Of a stretch of 64,000 bases of DNA, positions 61,910 to 64,000 are shown in pieces. The translations under genes were made by a program, and so were the position numbers. The stretch is from Actinomyces marseillensis (GTDB lineage: Bacteria > Actinomycetota > Actinomycetes > Actinomycetales > Actinomycetaceae). Numbering within the stretch: position 1 is the first letter of the stretch; each line of letters opens with the position of its first letter. The stretch lies in the NCBI RefSeq assembly GCF_900155605.1, contig NZ_LT707420.1:918663-982662 (forward strand), written 5' to 3'. Under the pieces are notes generated by a model that was given only the letters and a program-made list of their open reading frames with translations, was not told where the DNA came from and did no database searches.

Positions 61910-61932
61910 GCACCCGCTTCTCGCTGACCTAG

Positions 61933-61978
61933 CTCCGGCCTCGTTCCTCATTGTGGGGACGAGGCCGGGGCTCTTTTT
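61933..61978 (+). terminator. Terminator after malG
   Basis: Twelve-base-pair stem CTCCGGCCTCGT with ACGAGGCCGGGG, followed by CTCTTTTTG. Confidence 0.9.
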
Positions 61979-62046
61979 GTGCGCAAAAGTGGGGGAATGG
62001 GCGGTGCATCGTAAGAGATTTTGATCGAGGACTTGACAGAGGGGTA

Positions 62047-62086
62047 GGTTCAGTGGTTCATTAGTCATGTAATGAACCACTGAACC
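62047..62086. promoter_or_regulatory. 40-bp perfect inverted repeat, operator of the GntR operon
   Basis: Arms GGTTCAGTGGTTCATTA (62047-62063) and its exact complement (62070-62086), spacer GTCATG. Each arm contains GGTTCA twice, so four half-sites are present. A TTGACA (62033-62038) stands just before it, so the repeat covers the expected -10 region and ends 14 bases before the gntR start. Confidence 0.85.
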
Positions 62087-62099
62087 GGGGAGGTTGCCC

Positions 62100-62489
62100 A
62101 TGGCGCCTACATTCGTCTCAGGGATTCCCATCTACGTGCAGATCGCCGATGACGTCCGCGCGCAGATCCTACGGGGTGCCCTGCGTGCCGGGGATCAGCT
62201 CACTTCCACCACTGAGTACTCCGCGACCTATCGGATCAACCCGGCAACCGTCGGTAAGGCCTTCGCGATCCTTGTCGACGAGGGCCTCGTCGAAAAGCGG
62301 CGCGGCATCGGTATGTTCGTCGCCGAAGGCGCGCAGCGCGCGCTCGTGGCTGACGGGCTCGCGTCCTACGTGGAGGAGACCCTGAACCCCGCCGTCGAAG
62401 CCGGCCTGGCACTAGGCCTTAGCATCGACGCCATCATCGACCACGTCCGCGCCTACGGTGCCGACACAACAGCCAAGGAGAACTCATGA
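62100..62489 (+). CDS. GntR-family regulator, YtrA type
   Basis: 129 residues from ATG 62100, GGGGAGG seven bases upstream. A winged helix (IPIYVQIADDVRAQILRGAL, then SATYRINPATVGKAFAILVD and RRGIGMFVAEGA) with only a short C-terminal helix pair, which is the YtrA subclass. These regulators control ABC transporters encoded in the same operon, and here an ATPase gene starts four bases before the stop codon ends. It should bind the 40-bp inverted repeat upstream. Confidence 0.9.
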   Translation: MAPTFVSGIPIYVQIADDVRAQILRGALRAGDQLTSTTEYSATYRINPATVGKAFAILVDEGLVEKRRGIGMFVAEGAQRALVADGLASYVEETLNPAVEAGLALGLSIDAIIDHVRAYGADTTAKENS

Positions 62490-63379
62490 TCACCCTCGAC
62501 TCCATAAGCCACACCTATCCCAGAGAGATAACTTCGGCGCTACATGATGTCTCCCTTACCCTCGGAGACGCTAGCGTCACCGCCCTCGTCGGCCCCAACG
62601 GATCGGGCAAGACGACACTCATGCAGATCCTCGGCGGCCTGATGGTCCGCACCTCGGGGAGCGTTGCCATCGACGGTAGTCAGGCCAGCGCCGACGACCT
62701 GCTCGCTGGCTCGATCATGGCCTCGTCCAGCCGAGACCTCGACGATGTCCCCGCAACTATCCTGATCCAATACGCCCGTCTGCGTCCCACCTGGGACGAG
62801 AAACTCTTCGAGCGCTACGTCACGCGCTTCGACCTCAAGGTCCGCCGCAAGTCCCTCAGCAAACTCTCCGCTGGACAGGCCGCTGTCTTCACCGGCGCGA
62901 TTGCCCTGGCATCGGGCGCGCCCATCACCCTCCTCGACGAGATCCAGGCACCCCTGGACGTACCCACGCGCTACGCCTTCTACGAGGAAATCCTCACCCT
63001 GGCGGGGGAGGTCATGGAAGGAAAGCGCCCGCAGCGCCGCTTCCTCGTTTCCTCGCACATGGTCTCCGAACTCGAAAAGGTCGCCGAAGACGTCATCGTT
63101 TTGAAGAAAGGCCTGCTCCTTGCTCATGAGAGCGTCGACGACTTCACCTGCCGAGTCTGTGCGCTGACCGGCCACGCCTCCGACGTCGAGCGCTTCCTTG
63201 CCGCCCACCCGGACCTCGCCGTCATCGCGAGCCGTGAGCTCGGCTCCACGCGAGAGATCGTCGTGGACCTGCGTGGCAGCGCCGTCGGCGACACCGAGCT
63301 CGCATCCCACTCCCTGACCTCTTCGCCCTGTTCCTTCCAGGACGCCTTCGCCTACCTCATTCAGGAGAATGACCAATGA
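62486..63379 (+). CDS. ABC transporter ATP-binding protein (YtrB-like)
   Basis: 297 residues. Walker A GPNGSGKTTLMQIL and a Walker B-like ITLLDEIQAPLD are visible; the signature is LSAGQAAVF rather than LSGGQ, and the residue after Walker B is Ile rather than Pro, common in this subfamily. The switch His is in VSSHMVSELEKVAED. A C-terminal domain of about 90 residues follows. It overlaps gntR and the next gene by four bases each. Likely an export or stress-response ABC system, substrate unknown. Confidence 0.88.
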   Translation: MITLDSISHTYPREITSALHDVSLTLGDASVTALVGPNGSGKTTLMQILGGLMVRTSGSVAIDGSQASADDLLAGSIMASSSRDLDDVPATILIQYARLRPTWDEKLFERYVTRFDLKVRRKSLSKLSAGQAAVFTGAIALASGAPITLLDEIQAPLDVPTRYAFYEEILTLAGEVMEGKRPQRRFLVSSHMVSELEKVAEDVIVLKKGLLLAHESVDDFTCRVCALTGHASDVERFLAAHPDLAVIASRELGSTREIVVDLRGSAVGDTELASHSLTSSPCSFQDAFAYLIQENDQ

Positions 63380-64000
63380 GCACTGCACCTATCTGTTCCT
63401 CTCAGCCCTCGATCTGGCGACTCGGGATGGTCGACTGGCGATTCAATTTTGGAGTCTACGCCGCGATTGTCGTTGGCCAATTTCTCATTAACTCCACGGT
63501 AGGCGCCATCATGTACGCGACCTCCGATGACTTATCAGGGCACGTCGATCAGAGTGCCCTCAATGCCGCGTTCATGACGGGCATCTACATCTTCGTCGCG
63601 GCGATCATCACCACGACGACGCAGCTGCGGGCAGCGTCTCTCAGTGGGGCATCGCGCAGCACCCTGGCACTCTCGACCTACGTGCACAGCGGTGTCGTTA
63701 TCGCGATCGCCAGCGTGATCTGGTGGGTGCTTGCCCTGACCCAGACGCACATCTTCTTCCTGGGGAGCCTCGGGTATCCCCTCGGAGTGGACTCGTGGCT
63801 CATCGTCGTGATCGCTTGGATCGCCTGCGACGGGGCTGGGCGCCTGATTGGTGCGGCCTCGCGCCACGGACGAAGCCCGTGGACGGTCGCCCTCGGCATT
63901 ATTGTGGCGGTCATCCTGGGAGTGGCCGGCATCGCCGCTCCGGTCACCTGGTTGGTCCTCACCCTCGTCCACAAGTCCGGTTACCTGCCCCCGATGCACC
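63376..64000 (+). CDS. Polytopic membrane protein, 5' part (probable ABC permease partner)
   Basis: ATG 63376 overlaps the ATPase stop (ATGA) and the frame is still open at the window edge, so 208 residues are visible and the C terminus is missing. It contains about five hydrophobic segments: VYAAIVVGQFLINSTVGAIM, FMTGIYIFVAAIITTTTQ, VVIAIASVIWWVLAL, DSWLIVVIAWIAC and VALGIIVAVILGVAGIAAP. Position after a YtrA regulator and ATPase suggests it is the membrane half of that ABC transporter. No family motif is decisive. Confidence 0.75.
   Translation, partial: MSTAPICSSQPSIWRLGMVDWRFNFGVYAAIVVGQFLINSTVGAIMYATSDDLSGHVDQSALNAAFMTGIYIFVAAIITTTTQLRAASLSGASRSTLALSTYVHSGVVIAIASVIWWVLALTQTHIFFLGSLGYPLGVDSWLIVVIAWIACDGAGRLIGAASRHGRSPWTVALGIIVAVILGVAGIAAPVTWLVLTLVHKSGYLPPMH

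Overview
This 64 kb window looks like the chromosome of a moderately GC-rich actinobacterium, most likely Actinomycetaceae (Actinomyces/Schaalia-like). The evidence is the order of conserved actinobacterial genes. hemW, DUF3097, hrcA, dnaJ, rsmE, phoH, ybeY, corC, era, recO, uppS and zur follow one another much as in mycobacteria. greA, hemolysin III and a short cis-prenyltransferase form a second conserved group. Further signs are frequent GTG/TTG starts, several apparently leaderless genes (a TANNNT-like hexamer exactly six or seven bases before the start codon) and two cis-prenyltransferases. The genus is an inference.

Layout. 1-10.9 kb is housekeeping: the 3' end of a Ppx/GppA phosphatase, an odd UAA-anticodon tRNA, a Bax-inhibitor-like protein, FKBP, an AI-2E-family protein, greA, hemolysin III, cis-prenyltransferase, a PfkB sugar kinase, xseBA, ispH and ychF. 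10.9-18.1 kb is accessory: a higBA toxin-antitoxin module with paired operators, two DUF5692 membrane proteins flanking a START-like protein, an EcsC-like protein overlapping a DoxX-like gene tail to tail, two acetyltransferases and the remnant of an EamA transporter.

18.2-28.0 kb is the most unusual part: eight consecutive minus-strand genes for paralogous single-pass membrane proteins. Each has a signal peptide, an ectodomain with one C-X20-22-C cysteine pair, one membrane helix and a variable, often Q/P/Y-rich, cytoplasmic tail. The three upstream members share an almost identical promoter motif. I find no established function for them.

28.3-53 kb returns to conserved genes: lysine-type permease, msrA, rpsT, lepA-trmB-(MFS)-hemW, DUF3097, the CIRCE-controlled hrcA-dnaJ-rsmE-phoH-ybeY-corC-era cluster, thrE, leuA and recO-uppS. 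A DyP peroxidase/TetR/DUF5692 insertion lies between leuA and recO. 53-57 kb is a zinc regulon: znuA, znuCB, zur and a His-tailed membrane protein, with two Zur boxes sitting on the znuA promoter. 56.9-61.9 kb is a LacI-controlled maltose-type importer (malEFG, with no ATPase gene beside it). The window ends in a GntR (YtrA-type) regulator, an ABC ATPase and a truncated membrane protein, governed by a 40-bp perfect inverted repeat.

Across the whole window the heptamer CGAGGCC/GGCCTCG occurs about 90 times by hand count, several-fold more than base composition predicts.
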